Source: Elusimicrobiota bacterium
Lineage (GTDB): Bacteria; Elusimicrobiota; Elusimicrobia; FEN-1173
Assembly (NCBI GenBank): GCA_016788905.1
Contig: JAEURZ010000011.1
Coordinates: 28,141 to 92,140 of the forward strand
Direction: 5' to 3'
DNA: 64,000 nucleotides
The position numbers were made by a program, and so were the translations under genes. Shown piece by piece: positions 31,221 through 40,220 of this stretch. A model generated the notes under the pieces. That model saw nothing but the letters and a program-made list of their open reading frames with translations, had not been told where the DNA came from and ran no database searches. Position 1 is the first letter of the stretch; each line of letters starts with the position of its first letter.

Positions 31221-32602
31221 CGAAGCCGGCTCTTCCCCGCGTCCTCGTGGTTGATGACGAGCCCTCTGTGGGAATGATCTTTCACCGGATCCTCGGTGAG
31301 GCGGGATACGAGGTGGTGAGCGCGTCCAACGGGGCAGAATGTTTGCGCGTTTTAAAGAAAAGCGATGTCCATTTGGTTTTCTTGGATTTGCAAATGCCGG
31401 GGATGGATGGGGTGAAAACTCTTCGCAAAATCCGTGAAACCCACCCCCATCTTCCTGTGCTGATTATGACGGCTTTCCAGACCGTGACTTCCGCGGTGGA
31501 AACCATGAAACTGGGCGCGTTGGATTATCTCATTAAACCTTTGGAAGCGGATAAGTTGAAATCCGTTGCCCAACAGGCGCTGGACGTTACAAAATTGGCG
31601 CACCAAGTCCCCGCGGGGAAACCCACGGCGTTGGGAGAAGGGGAAGTCGAGGTTACAGCGAAAAGTGCCGAAATGCAGCGTGTCATGGAACTGGTTGACA
31701 AGGTGGCTCCCACCGATGTGCCGGTACTTCTTCTCGGGGAAAGCGGTACAGGAAAAGAGGTAACCGCCCGGGCCATTCATCACCGGAGCCCGCGGGCCAA
31801 GCGATCGTTTGTTGTGGTGGATTGTGCCGCTCTCCCCGAATCCATTATCGAAAGCGAACTTTTTGGGAACGAGAAAGGGGCTTTTACCGGGGCGGATACC
31901 CCCCGGGCCGGGAAGTTTGAACAGGCGAATTCGGGGACCCTTTTTTTGGATGAAATTGGCAATCTTTCTCTGCCCATTCAGGCCAAACTTCTTCGATTCC
32001 TTCAAGAACCAAAAATTGAACGATTGGGAAGTCGGAAGGGGCCCATTTTATTGGATGTTCGGATTCTGGCTGCCACAAACCTGGATTTGGAAAAAGCGGT
32101 CGTTCAGGGAACTTTTCGGGAAGATCTTTTTCATCGGCTCAAGGTGTTTGTCATCGACCTTCCCGCTTTACGCCACCGGGGGTCTGAGGACCTGGAGGCC
32201 CTGATGGTGTGGATGGTGGACGGGTTTCGAAAACAGTTGGGGAAACCCCGTCTTTCCGTAGATCCTGAAACGATTTCGTTGCTCAAAGCCTATCGGTGGC
32301 CGGGGAACATTCGTGAATTGCAAAATGCGCTGAGGAGCGCCACCCTCTTGGCTGAGGATGTGGTTTTGCCTGTGCATCTTCCCATGAGCGTTCGGAACGC
32401 CCGGCCCACCATGGAGGCCCAAACTTTCGTCACCGGTCTCAACGAAGTCATTCAAAAAGTGGAGCGGGAACATATTGAGAGCGTCCTCAAAAAACATCCG
32501 GGGGAGCTGCCAAAAGTAGCTCGAGAATTAGGCCTTGAAATTAGTGTATTAGAGAGTAAGATTAAGGAGATGAACCTTACAGTGACACCCCCTCCTGTCT
32601 AA
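31217..32602 (+). CDS. NtrC-family sigma-54-dependent response regulator
   Basis: A 461-residue three-domain activator. The receiver (VLVVDDEPSVG, LVFLDLQMPGMDGV, DYLIKPLEA) is followed by an AAA+ domain with Walker A GESGTGKE (about 174), the sigma-54-contacting ELFGNEKGAFTGAD loop (about 221), Walker B GTLFLDEIGN (about 243) and the RWPGNIRELQNAL arginine region. The C-terminal Fis-type helix-turn-helix (HPGELPKVARELGLEISVLESKI) is short and slightly divergent. Its phospho-donor is probably the upstream receiver-kinase. A -24/-12-like element precedes the next gene. The stop codon lies in a CCCTCCT/AGGAGGG hairpin (32590-32608) without a clear U-tract. Confidence 0.95.
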   Translation: MTKPALPRVLVVDDEPSVGMIFHRILGEAGYEVVSASNGAECLRVLKKSDVHLVFLDLQMPGMDGVKTLRKIRETHPHLPVLIMTAFQTVTSAVETMKLGALDYLIKPLEADKLKSVAQQALDVTKLAHQVPAGKPTALGEGEVEVTAKSAEMQRVMELVDKVAPTDVPVLLLGESGTGKEVTARAIHHRSPRAKRSFVVVDCAALPESIIESELFGNEKGAFTGADTPRAGKFEQANSGTLFLDEIGNLSLPIQAKLLRFLQEPKIERLGSRKGPILLDVRILAATNLDLEKAVVQGTFREDLFHRLKVFVIDLPALRHRGSEDLEALMVWMVDGFRKQLGKPRLSVDPETISLLKAYRWPGNIRELQNALRSATLLAEDVVLPVHLPMSVRNARPTMEAQTFVTGLNEVIQKVEREHIESVLKKHPGELPKVARELGLEISVLESKIKEMNLTVTPPPV

Positions 32603-32731
32603 GGAGGGATGGCGGGAGGTAAGGTTTTGCCACCACGATAACAATCTGATTATTTGGATTTTTTTCCCCTGAATTTGAGAATCGGGGTGTTTTGTTGAAT
32701 TTGGTCAAAATGTCGCATACGATTTGTATGG

Positions 32732-32747
32732 GGCCCCGCAAGGGGCC
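32732..32747 (+). other. GC-rich hairpin with GCAA tetraloop
   Basis: GGCCCC-GCAA-GGGGCC forms a 6-bp all-GC stem with a GNRA-type loop. No U-tract follows, so it is not a classical terminator. Its 3' arm overlaps the sigma-54-like element. Confidence 0.5.
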
Positions 32748-32758
32748 ACAGGTTTGCG
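32743..32758 (+). promoter_or_regulatory. Candidate sigma-54 (-24/-12) element
   Basis: GG (32744-32745) and GC (32756-32757) are separated by exactly 10 bp, with TTGC at the -12 position. The -24 part (GGGCCA) matches the TGGCAC consensus only partly. Transcription would start near 32769, about 74 nt before the ATG of the next gene. Proximity to an NtrC-family gene is the main support. Confidence 0.28.
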
Positions 32759-32842
32759 TTTCAATGGGAACGGTCGTTTCAACGGAATCGAGTGGGGCGA
32801 CCAGGAAAAAATGAAGAAAATAAAGGTAAAAGGGTTAATCCT

Positions 32843-33724
32843 ATGAAAAAAGCATCCCTCGTAATGAAATCCATTCTTGGTCTTGGGGTCGTGATGGCGA
32901 TGGGGTTGCCCCTTCTCGCCGAAGCCCCTCTCTATATTAACTACCAAGGGAAATTGACGGGTGCGAGTGGCGTCCCTGTGGAGGGCAGTCCAATTGATGT
33001 CATTTTTAAATTTTATGATATGGCTTCCGGTGGATCCCTGTTGTTCACCGCTCCATCGGTGTCCGTTACTCCTCAAAATGGTGTGTTTTCGTGCCTGATC
33101 GATTTAAGAACCAAGCCTGATTTGTTTACTTCAAATCAGGCCGTGTATTTGGGAGTTAAAGTGGGGACGGCCTCCGAATTTCCCCAAAGACAACGATTGG
33201 TCGCCGCGCCTTACGCCCTTTCCGTTGGGGCCAATAGCGTGGGAACAGCGGAAATTAAATTAAACTCGATCACAAACGAGAAAGTGGCAACAGGTTTGGA
33301 TGCTGGAAAGATCACGGTGGGGCGGTTGGGGGATGACCGATTAAGCGAAACGGTGACGAAACTGGGAAACACTGTGAACTCGGCGGGCGGGTTACTTCAG
33401 CTCAATTCCAGTGGGAAAGTTCCAGCCTCATTATGGAATAACAGCATCGTTAACGAAAATATTAATGATAACGCGGCCATTGGGTACGGGAAACTGGACC
33501 TTTCCGGTTCAATTGTGAAAGATGATTTTAATGCCGCCGCACTTACGACAATTTATTTGACAGGGGACGGCCGCCTTATTCAAGGGAAAGTGTATAAAAC
33601 GGCGATGTGTGGAGTTTCTGCTGGGAGTCCTTTGTATTATTCTTGCAATTCTCAAAATTGTGATCAGCCGGCTCCTGTTGCAAATTGTGAATCAACAACC
33701 CTGGTGGGTAACCTGATTCAATAG
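32843..33724 (+). CDS. Secreted protein of unknown function with Cys-rich C-terminus
   Basis: About 293 residues. A Sec signal peptide (SLVMKSILGLGVVMAMGLPLLAEA) is followed by APLYINYQGKLTGASGVPVEG, an opening I have seen in many secreted proteins of uncultured Gram-negative lineages. A beta-rich domain of about 110 residues ends in RQRLVAAPYALSVGANSVG. A middle part with AEIKLNSI and YGKLDLSGSIV resembles phage tail-fibre-type repeats. The tail has five cysteines (CGVSAG, YSCNSQNCDQ and CES), which suggests disulfides. The ATG at 32843 is preceded by a purine-rich AAAGGTAAAAGGG. It is the first gene of the surface cluster, 34 bp before the fibronectin-type gene. Function unknown. Confidence 0.75.
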   Translation: MKKASLVMKSILGLGVVMAMGLPLLAEAPLYINYQGKLTGASGVPVEGSPIDVIFKFYDMASGGSLLFTAPSVSVTPQNGVFSCLIDLRTKPDLFTSNQAVYLGVKVGTASEFPQRQRLVAAPYALSVGANSVGTAEIKLNSITNEKVATGLDAGKITVGRLGDDRLSETVTKLGNTVNSAGGLLQLNSSGKVPASLWNNSIVNENINDNAAIGYGKLDLSGSIVKDDFNAAALTTIYLTGDGRLIQGKVYKTAMCGVSAGSPLYYSCNSQNCDQPAPVANCESTTLVGNLIQ

Positions 33725-33758
33725 GTTCCCGTTCGATGCCGATGGAGGCTAAAGCGAA

Positions 33759-36700
33759 ATGAACGCATTGAGGCAAAAACGGAGTCGATGGGGGGGGGCG
33801 CTGCCAGTCGTGGCGGCGGCTTTTCTTCCTGTTTTTGTCCACGGGTTGGACCGGTCGAATGACGACTATCGTTTGCGGGACGATGTGAATGTGGGGGGGG
33901 TGTTTTATCAGACGGGTGGGGGATTGAATTTACATGGGACAGTAAGCCCCATGGAAACGACCCTGTCGGGGATTGGGAGTATTCAGTTGGCGCCTGGACC
34001 GCACCAAAGTTTTTACTACCCCAAAACGATTTCCGATTTTGGGGTGACGGCAAAATCGGACTCGACACTGGCATTGAGCTGGACCGCCCCCTCGGCTGGG
34101 GTCGATTACGTTGAAAGTGTTTCCTCCTATGACATCCGTTATTCCCAGTCGCCGCTCAATGAAACCAATTTTGACTCAGGCCTTCGTGGTCCCATCGTCA
34201 CTGGGAAACCCGCCGGATTTATTCATGAGGCTGTTGAATTGCCGGGCCTCTCTTACGATACCCCCTACTATGTCGGGATTGCTTCGATCGATCATGATAA
34301 CCCAGGGAACAAATCATTTTCTTATGTTTCCCCCCCTGTTCGGACTTTAGCAAAAACGCCCTCAAACCCGGTCCTCTCCGTCGATGTTTCTCGTTCGGAT
34401 GTGATTTTGGCCTTTAACCCAGAAAATCCGGATGGGCATGATCTGAGTTTTGAAGCTGTTATTACAAGATCCAACATCAATCCACCTGTCGATATCATTG
34501 AACGGGAAGTTCTTGCTTCGATTCGTACCAATAGTCGACAATCCCTGACTTTTTCAAATGGGAATTTAAACAGAAACGTTCGCTACTATGTTTATTTGCG
34601 CGTGTTTAATGGGAGTAATTTCTTAACCTCTTGGATCGATTGTGGTTCAACTGTTATCGCTTCGGGTTTACCAAGCCTTTCTTCCGTGACTCTAATTACT
34701 TCATCTTCCCTCACAGTTAATTGGATCGAAAGAATGCTTTTAGGTAAATATCAAGCGCATTTAGATACGGTCGAAAATTTTTCCTCCCCGAATCATCCCC
34801 AATTGCCGAACCCACCATTGTTTTCAATAAACTCGCAGGCTTTTACTTCCTTGAAAGGAAACACAACTTATTATTACAAGGTTAGTACCTGGGACTTCCG
34901 GGGTCGGGCTTTGGAAGACACTGGAACGGGGGATGTCGTTACCTCTGTATCAAAACCGGTGAATGTCCTTGTGGGCGAGCCGGATGTCTTCCCGACGCGT
35001 GCGAGAATCACTTGGTCCATGAACCCGCTTAACGATGCTGGGCCCCATTCCTACGAAGTGACGCTCTCCACCACGCCCTCTTTTGATAACCCTAGTTATC
35101 CGCGCCAGACGGTTCCCTACTTGGGGTCGAATTCCATGTCGGTTGAATTTACGGGACTGATATCAAACGCACCTCATTATGTTTGGATTCGTGGGAAAAA
35201 TAGAGCGGGTGCTTTTTCTTCTGGGGCGGATATCTATGATTCCGGTTCCCCTCTTTTTTATACCTTGCCCAATGCTCCCCAGGTGAGTCTTTCTGTCCCC
35301 GATTTTCCATCCCGACAAGTTGGTTTCACGGTGGAAACGATGGGAAATCACTCCAACACGAGGTATGAAGCCAAACTCTATGGATCTCCGAATTGCACCG
35401 GCGGCCTATTGTCGTCACTCCCAACCTTCTCGGCAGGATCAGCTTCTTCGGTCGTTCGGTTGTTTGAAAATACTTCGGGAAATATTTTCATCCCGGCCAA
35501 TGCCCTGTATTCGGTTTGTGTGACGGCGCTAAAGGCCGATCCCGTTGGTGGTGCCCATGCGGTGTCGGATCCACGAAGTTCCTTTACAGCGCCCATTCAG
35601 GCTCAGAGGGGGCCCGTGTTTTATAGTTTGGACACCTTAACGATCACCTGGTCGGATGTTGAGAATGCCATAGCTAAAAACGCGCCGGCGACCGTTTATC
35701 ACTTGGATTGGCGATTGGAGAGGGATAGTGACCCCATCGATTCCCTGTCGATTTCTGGGCCAGGTCCTTTCGAACGTTCCGCGACTTCGTTGCAACCGAA
35801 CACCACGTACCAGTTCAAAATGTCGGTTTCGACTCCATCGGGGAGCTCCTGGCCCAGCTTGTCCAATTCGTGGGAAGAGGTAACGCTGGCGAAGGAACCT
35901 TTGACGCCTTCCTTTACGTTGTACACAACCTCAATGACGGCCCGTTGGGAATCCCATGGAAACCCCGACGGAACCCTTTATCGCGTGGATGTGGATACGG
36001 ATTCTCGTTTTGGTTCGATCGATGTTTTTGCAGAGACTAAAAACCTGTCGGTGGATTTGCTCCCTTTAGTGCCGAATACGACCTATTTCGCTCAGGTGCG
36101 CGCCATAAACCATGGGAATCAATTGACGGTGCCAGTGGCGTTTCCAGCGGGGGAATCCACGCGCGCAAACCCCATTGTTTTGGAGCAGTCGAATTTGACG
36201 CTTTTGACGGACTCAGGCACGATGGTGTGGGGAGCCAACGGTAATCCAATAGGAACCCGTTACGTCGTTTCTGTGGCGGAAAATGAATCGATGAATTCCC
36301 CCATCCTTTCTCTCAACGTAACCCAGGCGGGGGATACGAACAGTGAGATCCGGCTGCCCTTCGGACCCATAACGCCGAACAAAAATTATTTTGTTCGCGT
36401 GGATGTCCACGGGCACTCAGGGGAGATCTTGAGGTCCAATACGGTGAATAATCGAACAGCGGCCGCTGTTGTCCCTATCCTCTCTTTCGGAGCCGCTGGT
36501 GCAGACGATCCGACCAAAGAGTTGAAATTGGTTTGGGACAAAACCGTCAACGATTCCCTTACAAAATACGTGCTGGAGTTGTCGACCTCTTCTGGTTTTG
36601 AACCTGGCCGGACGGCGTCTTTCACGACGGCGGCTGGGGAAGGATCCCATGTGTTTAAGACCGATGTTTTAGGACAAAACCTTTCTTCAAATCAACTCTA

Positions 36701-39700
36701 TTACACCCATGTGCGTGCGGAGGAAGGTGCCGTATTTTCCATTCCTTCAGACGCCTACACATTCCCCTCCTCTCCTATTAACCTGATGGTATTAGACCCT
36801 TCCGACCCCAGATCCCGGGTGAAATTCGGGTGGGATCATGGAAATAACGCTCCCGAAAGAACACAGTATGAAATTTCAGTTTCAACCACTGTCGATGGCA
36901 TAGAGCATATTGTTGTACAAAAGCCCTTAGGTGTTGGAGTGCATGCGACTGAAATTTCAGAGACGGAAGGCCTCGTGTGGGCCAATCAGAAGTATGTGGT
37001 GAACGTTCGGGCCTTAGCGGCGGGCGCAGGTATTCCTCCTCGTGACGAGTGGATCACCAGCGCGGCTTTCACGGCCCCTTTGGCCCCCAAGCTGACTGTG
37101 GATCGCCCCCCGGTTGTAACCACCAATACCATTTTAGTTAAATGGAGCGCTCCAACAGAAACGGTGGGAACGGTTCCGATTCGAAATAGGCCGGGCACTG
37201 AATATCAGGTTGAATGGGACGATGGAAGGTCGTTTAAGCGTCTTTCTGGTTTCGAATATCTTCTTCCTGATTTAACCCCGAACACGACGTACAACATTAA
37301 AGTAAAAGCGGTTCGTGCCATCGGAAGTGTTTGGCCCGAGCCCGAAAAGACCGTTGTGGAGGTCACAAGGCCCAATCAAGCGCTTTTCTTGTTGGGGGGG
37401 ATTACTGTTTATTCATCGTCAGTCACCCTGTCCTGGGGCTTGAATGGGAATTCGGTTGGAACGAACCATATTGTCACAATATTTGATTCAGCTCATACCT
37501 TTAATTATTCTACAAGAGCAACGAGATTTACGACTCCTCCAGATCTTCAAGCTGGGAATTTGTATTCCATTTCGGTTGCGGCTTCCGGGCACAAGTATAA
37601 CCCAGAGCAAGCAGCGACGACTATTTCCAGGAGAACGCTACCCCTCGCTCCCAGAATATTGTCGCCAATTGAAAAACCTGAAAGTGATTCGACGGGGCAA
37701 AAGGTTGAAGTTCACTGGGATCCTGAATCCAATGGGCTGATCACAGTTTACAACGCCAGCAAGGATAATGGATTGACGTGGTCGTCAAATTCATACGCGC
37801 CAAGGCATCTTTTTGAATCGTTACTTCCAAACACTCTGGTGAATTTGTTGGTGAGGTCGAACAACGGTTTTGATGAAGTTTCCCCAGTGAGTTCCACTCA
37901 GGTCTGGACCCGAGCTTCGGTTCCACGAGCTCCTTCGACGGCCGTTCCTTTGCTTGATCAAGTGATGGGGATTGGTTTTCCAGATACGAATAATCCTCCT
38001 TACACGGAATACGCCGTTCAATTAGCGACAGAAGCGGAGGCTGTCGCCCCCTTTCATGAACAGAACCGAAAATACGCCGAACTTGAATCCGACGGGTCGC
38101 CGGGGCTCGCCTCGTTTACGAGTGTCAATCCGGTGTGGTTGACCGCCACGCAATGGGTTTCCTCGGGGCGTCTTTTGCTGCGCAATTTACCTGAGGATTC
38201 TGGATATAAAATTGTTCTGTATTCAAGAAACCAACAGGGAGAATCCGAAGGGCCAGGGGAAGGACTGTCCGTAAAGCCAAGCGCGGGGGTTCCTCTGGTA
38301 ACGTTGCCAATGCCGAATGGAGGAATTGAAACCCATCTGACGAGTTGGGAGAAAAAAGTTTATTTTAACTCCACTCAGGTTCCTTTTCAAGCGGCGAACT
38401 CGTCTCACTTTAACGTCATCTGGTCCAATGGTGCGGTGGGGGTGGATGGCAGCAATTTGTCAAATTCTCAGGGGTGGAACGGAAAAATAGATGCTCTCCA
38501 ACGATGCCTCTCCACGGGAGGGATAAACTCGCCCAGAGTCAATGACGCACTCAAAGGATTCTGCGCTCCTGAAGGACTTTTCTATCTTAATTCGGCTGGG
38601 ACGGCGGTGATTAATGGGGCGTTAGACCTTTCGACTATCTTTTCCACCGTGGCCTTCCGAGTTTACATTGATACGACCCCCCCCAAACCGGAACAATTAG
38701 CGGGTTTTTTCTCGGTGGGATCAACGGAAACTTTACTGTCTCAGGACACGATCTATGGGGATCCCGACCCCTATTTTTCTTGGGCCAGTACGGACACCAT
38801 AGGAAACCGTATTTCTCGAAGCCCAATTCTTGGGTGGACCTACAGTGTTTCTTCGGACACGGCGGTGACACCTGAGCGGTCCACCCAATCCCCTCAATTT
38901 TTGCCGTTCAGGGCGACTCCGGGTGTTGAGGTGGATTTTTCGGAAATCACTCAAACCACAACGTTCTACTTTAAAGTGCGGGGGTATGACCAAGCGGGGA
39001 ACTGGACCTCGAACGACCATCTCGCCGTCTTTCGCTACACATACACCCCGGATCAGATTCTTCCTCGATGGAACAACGTTTCCCTTTCAGGAAAACGATA
39101 CCCGCCCATTGATGAGACCCTCCGCTACGCGGCGGTTAATCCGACGGACCAATCCATTCCGGTGGAATTCAGTGAAGCGATGATCTTTGGGAATAACGCG
39201 ATTCAATTGTCCCTGGTCCGTGGCCCGGACGGTCGGCGGGTGGAATCGCGTAAAGAAATTCGCGCACCAGGGATGAGCAACGCGATTGTTGCCAACTCTT
39301 CAGGGGCGGTTATTCTCCCCTTTCTTTTGACGAACAGCTTCTTGCCTGGGAGCGCTTACCGGTTTTTTACTTCCACCAGCCCTTCTCCGACTGATAACGC
39401 CAATAACGCCTTGGAGAATAAACTGAGTGTCTTATTCTACACGGCCATGGACCCGGCGACGCCGGCGGTTTTTGTGAGCGAGGATGACGTGGCGTGGGTG
39501 GAAGTGAGCCCTTACGCGTTGGGGAGGGAGCTGGCGGGGATGGCGATCAATGATCGGCCGGATATGGTTTCCGTGGCGGGGTCACCGGGCCTTCCGGGCG
39601 TGTTGGATAAAGCCAACGGAGCGCTGTCGCGCGGACCGGGGGGCGCCTATCGGAATTTGTTTGCGGCGAAAGAGTTAAGTGTCTTTTCAACCAACGGAGA

Positions 39701-40220
39701 GTTGCGAACACAACCGTTTGCCGGGGCCGTTCAGTTGTTTTTTAGTTACGAAAAATGGCCTTTGGACGCTCAGGGCCGGATCGTGGGGAGTGCCGCGAGG
39801 CCTAAAGACCTGGCGATCTTTGAGTTGGATGAGCAGACCGGTTTCTGGAACAAAATGCCCAACAGCCAAGTGGATGAAACCCGGAAAGTGGTGTCCACGC
39901 CGCTCCGACACAATGCCACCTACGGACTGAGGACCAATCCGAACTATGACCTCACCGAAGCCCATCCTTACCCAGTTCCCTATCGGCCGGCGCAAGATAA
40001 AAATGGGATCACCTTTACCGGATTGTCTAGTTTTGGGACCATCAAAATTTTCACGCTGGATGGACGCCTGGTGAAAACCCTGCCTTTTGAAAATGTTTCG
40101 TTTATTCCATGGAATCCCGTGGCCTCGGACAGTGGGGAACCTGTGGGGTCTGACGTCTATCTCTACATGATCGAAAACGAGCAACAGCGCGTGGTCGGGA
40201 AGTTGATGGTGATCCGGTGA
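33759..40220 (+). CDS. Giant fibronectin type III-like surface protein with C-terminal sorting-like domain
   Basis: A 2153-residue secreted protein. A Sec signal (RWGGALPVVAAAFLPVFVHG) leads into many repeats of about 90-110 residues with the FN3 pattern: an early strand with Trp (LSWTAP, ITWSMN, LSWGLN) and a late LxPNTTYxxxVxA strand (for example LLPNTTYFAQVRAINHG and LTPNTTYNIKVKAVRA). Ig-like regions with TTPP motifs follow (from about residue 1600). The last 90 residues (HPYPVPYRP, then GTIKIFTLDGRLVKTLPF, IPWNP and GSDVYLYMI) resemble FlgD-Ig or type IX-type C-terminal sorting domains. The next gene encodes a PorV-like protein, the expected partner of such a domain, and overlaps it by 4 nt. 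G9 (33790-33798) and G8 (33893-33900) tracts lie near the 5' end. Probably an adhesin or matrix protein. Confidence 0.85.
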   Translation: MNALRQKRSRWGGALPVVAAAFLPVFVHGLDRSNDDYRLRDDVNVGGVFYQTGGGLNLHGTVSPMETTLSGIGSIQLAPGPHQSFYYPKTISDFGVTAKSDSTLALSWTAPSAGVDYVESVSSYDIRYSQSPLNETNFDSGLRGPIVTGKPAGFIHEAVELPGLSYDTPYYVGIASIDHDNPGNKSFSYVSPPVRTLAKTPSNPVLSVDVSRSDVILAFNPENPDGHDLSFEAVITRSNINPPVDIIEREVLASIRTNSRQSLTFSNGNLNRNVRYYVYLRVFNGSNFLTSWIDCGSTVIASGLPSLSSVTLITSSSLTVNWIERMLLGKYQAHLDTVENFSSPNHPQLPNPPLFSINSQAFTSLKGNTTYYYKVSTWDFRGRALEDTGTGDVVTSVSKPVNVLVGEPDVFPTRARITWSMNPLNDAGPHSYEVTLSTTPSFDNPSYPRQTVPYLGSNSMSVEFTGLISNAPHYVWIRGKNRAGAFSSGADIYDSGSPLFYTLPNAPQVSLSVPDFPSRQVGFTVETMGNHSNTRYEAKLYGSPNCTGGLLSSLPTFSAGSASSVVRLFENTSGNIFIPANALYSVCVTALKADPVGGAHAVSDPRSSFTAPIQAQRGPVFYSLDTLTITWSDVENAIAKNAPATVYHLDWRLERDSDPIDSLSISGPGPFERSATSLQPNTTYQFKMSVSTPSGSSWPSLSNSWEEVTLAKEPLTPSFTLYTTSMTARWESHGNPDGTLYRVDVDTDSRFGSIDVFAETKNLSVDLLPLVPNTTYFAQVRAINHGNQLTVPVAFPAGESTRANPIVLEQSNLTLLTDSGTMVWGANGNPIGTRYVVSVAENESMNSPILSLNVTQAGDTNSEIRLPFGPITPNKNYFVRVDVHGHSGEILRSNTVNNRTAAAVVPILSFGAAGADDPTKELKLVWDKTVNDSLTKYVLELSTSSGFEPGRTASFTTAAGEGSHVFKTDVLGQNLSSNQLYYTHVRAEEGAVFSIPSDAYTFPSSPINLMVLDPSDPRSRVKFGWDHGNNAPERTQYEISVSTTVDGIEHIVVQKPLGVGVHATEISETEGLVWANQKYVVNVRALAAGAGIPPRDEWITSAAFTAPLAPKLTVDRPPVVTTNTILVKWSAPTETVGTVPIRNRPGTEYQVEWDDGRSFKRLSGFEYLLPDLTPNTTYNIKVKAVRAIGSVWPEPEKTVVEVTRPNQALFLLGGITVYSSSVTLSWGLNGNSVGTNHIVTIFDSAHTFNYSTRATRFTTPPDLQAGNLYSISVAASGHKYNPEQAATTISRRTLPLAPRILSPIEKPESDSTGQKVEVHWDPESNGLITVYNASKDNGLTWSSNSYAPRHLFESLLPNTLVNLLVRSNNGFDEVSPVSSTQVWTRASVPRAPSTAVPLLDQVMGIGFPDTNNPPYTEYAVQLATEAEAVAPFHEQNRKYAELESDGSPGLASFTSVNPVWLTATQWVSSGRLLLRNLPEDSGYKIVLYSRNQQGESEGPGEGLSVKPSAGVPLVTLPMPNGGIETHLTSWEKKVYFNSTQVPFQAANSSHFNVIWSNGAVGVDGSNLSNSQGWNGKIDALQRCLSTGGINSPRVNDALKGFCAPEGLFYLNSAGTAVINGALDLSTIFSTVAFRVYIDTTPPKPEQLAGFFSVGSTETLLSQDTIYGDPDPYFSWASTDTIGNRISRSPILGWTYSVSSDTAVTPERSTQSPQFLPFRATPGVEVDFSEITQTTTFYFKVRGYDQAGNWTSNDHLAVFRYTYTPDQILPRWNNVSLSGKRYPPIDETLRYAAVNPTDQSIPVEFSEAMIFGNNAIQLSLVRGPDGRRVESRKEIRAPGMSNAIVANSSGAVILPFLLTNSFLPGSAYRFFTSTSPSPTDNANNALENKLSVLFYTAMDPATPAVFVSEDDVAWVEVSPYALGRELAGMAINDRPDMVSVAGSPGLPGVLDKANGALSRGPGGAYRNLFAAKELSVFSTNGELRTQPFAGAVQLFFSYEKWPLDAQGRIVGSAARPKDLAIFELDEQTGFWNKMPNSQVDETRKVVSTPLRHNATYGLRTNPNYDLTEAHPYPVPYRPAQDKNGITFTGLSSFGTIKIFTLDGRLVKTLPFENVSFIPWNPVASDSGEPVGSDVYLYMIENEQQRVVGKLMVIR

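Noticed and set aside
32792..32842. An N-terminal extension of the small secreted protein from an earlier ATG
   Set aside because: It would put 17 polar residues before the signal peptide. ATG 32843 has a purine-rich ribosome-binding stretch and a normal signal start.
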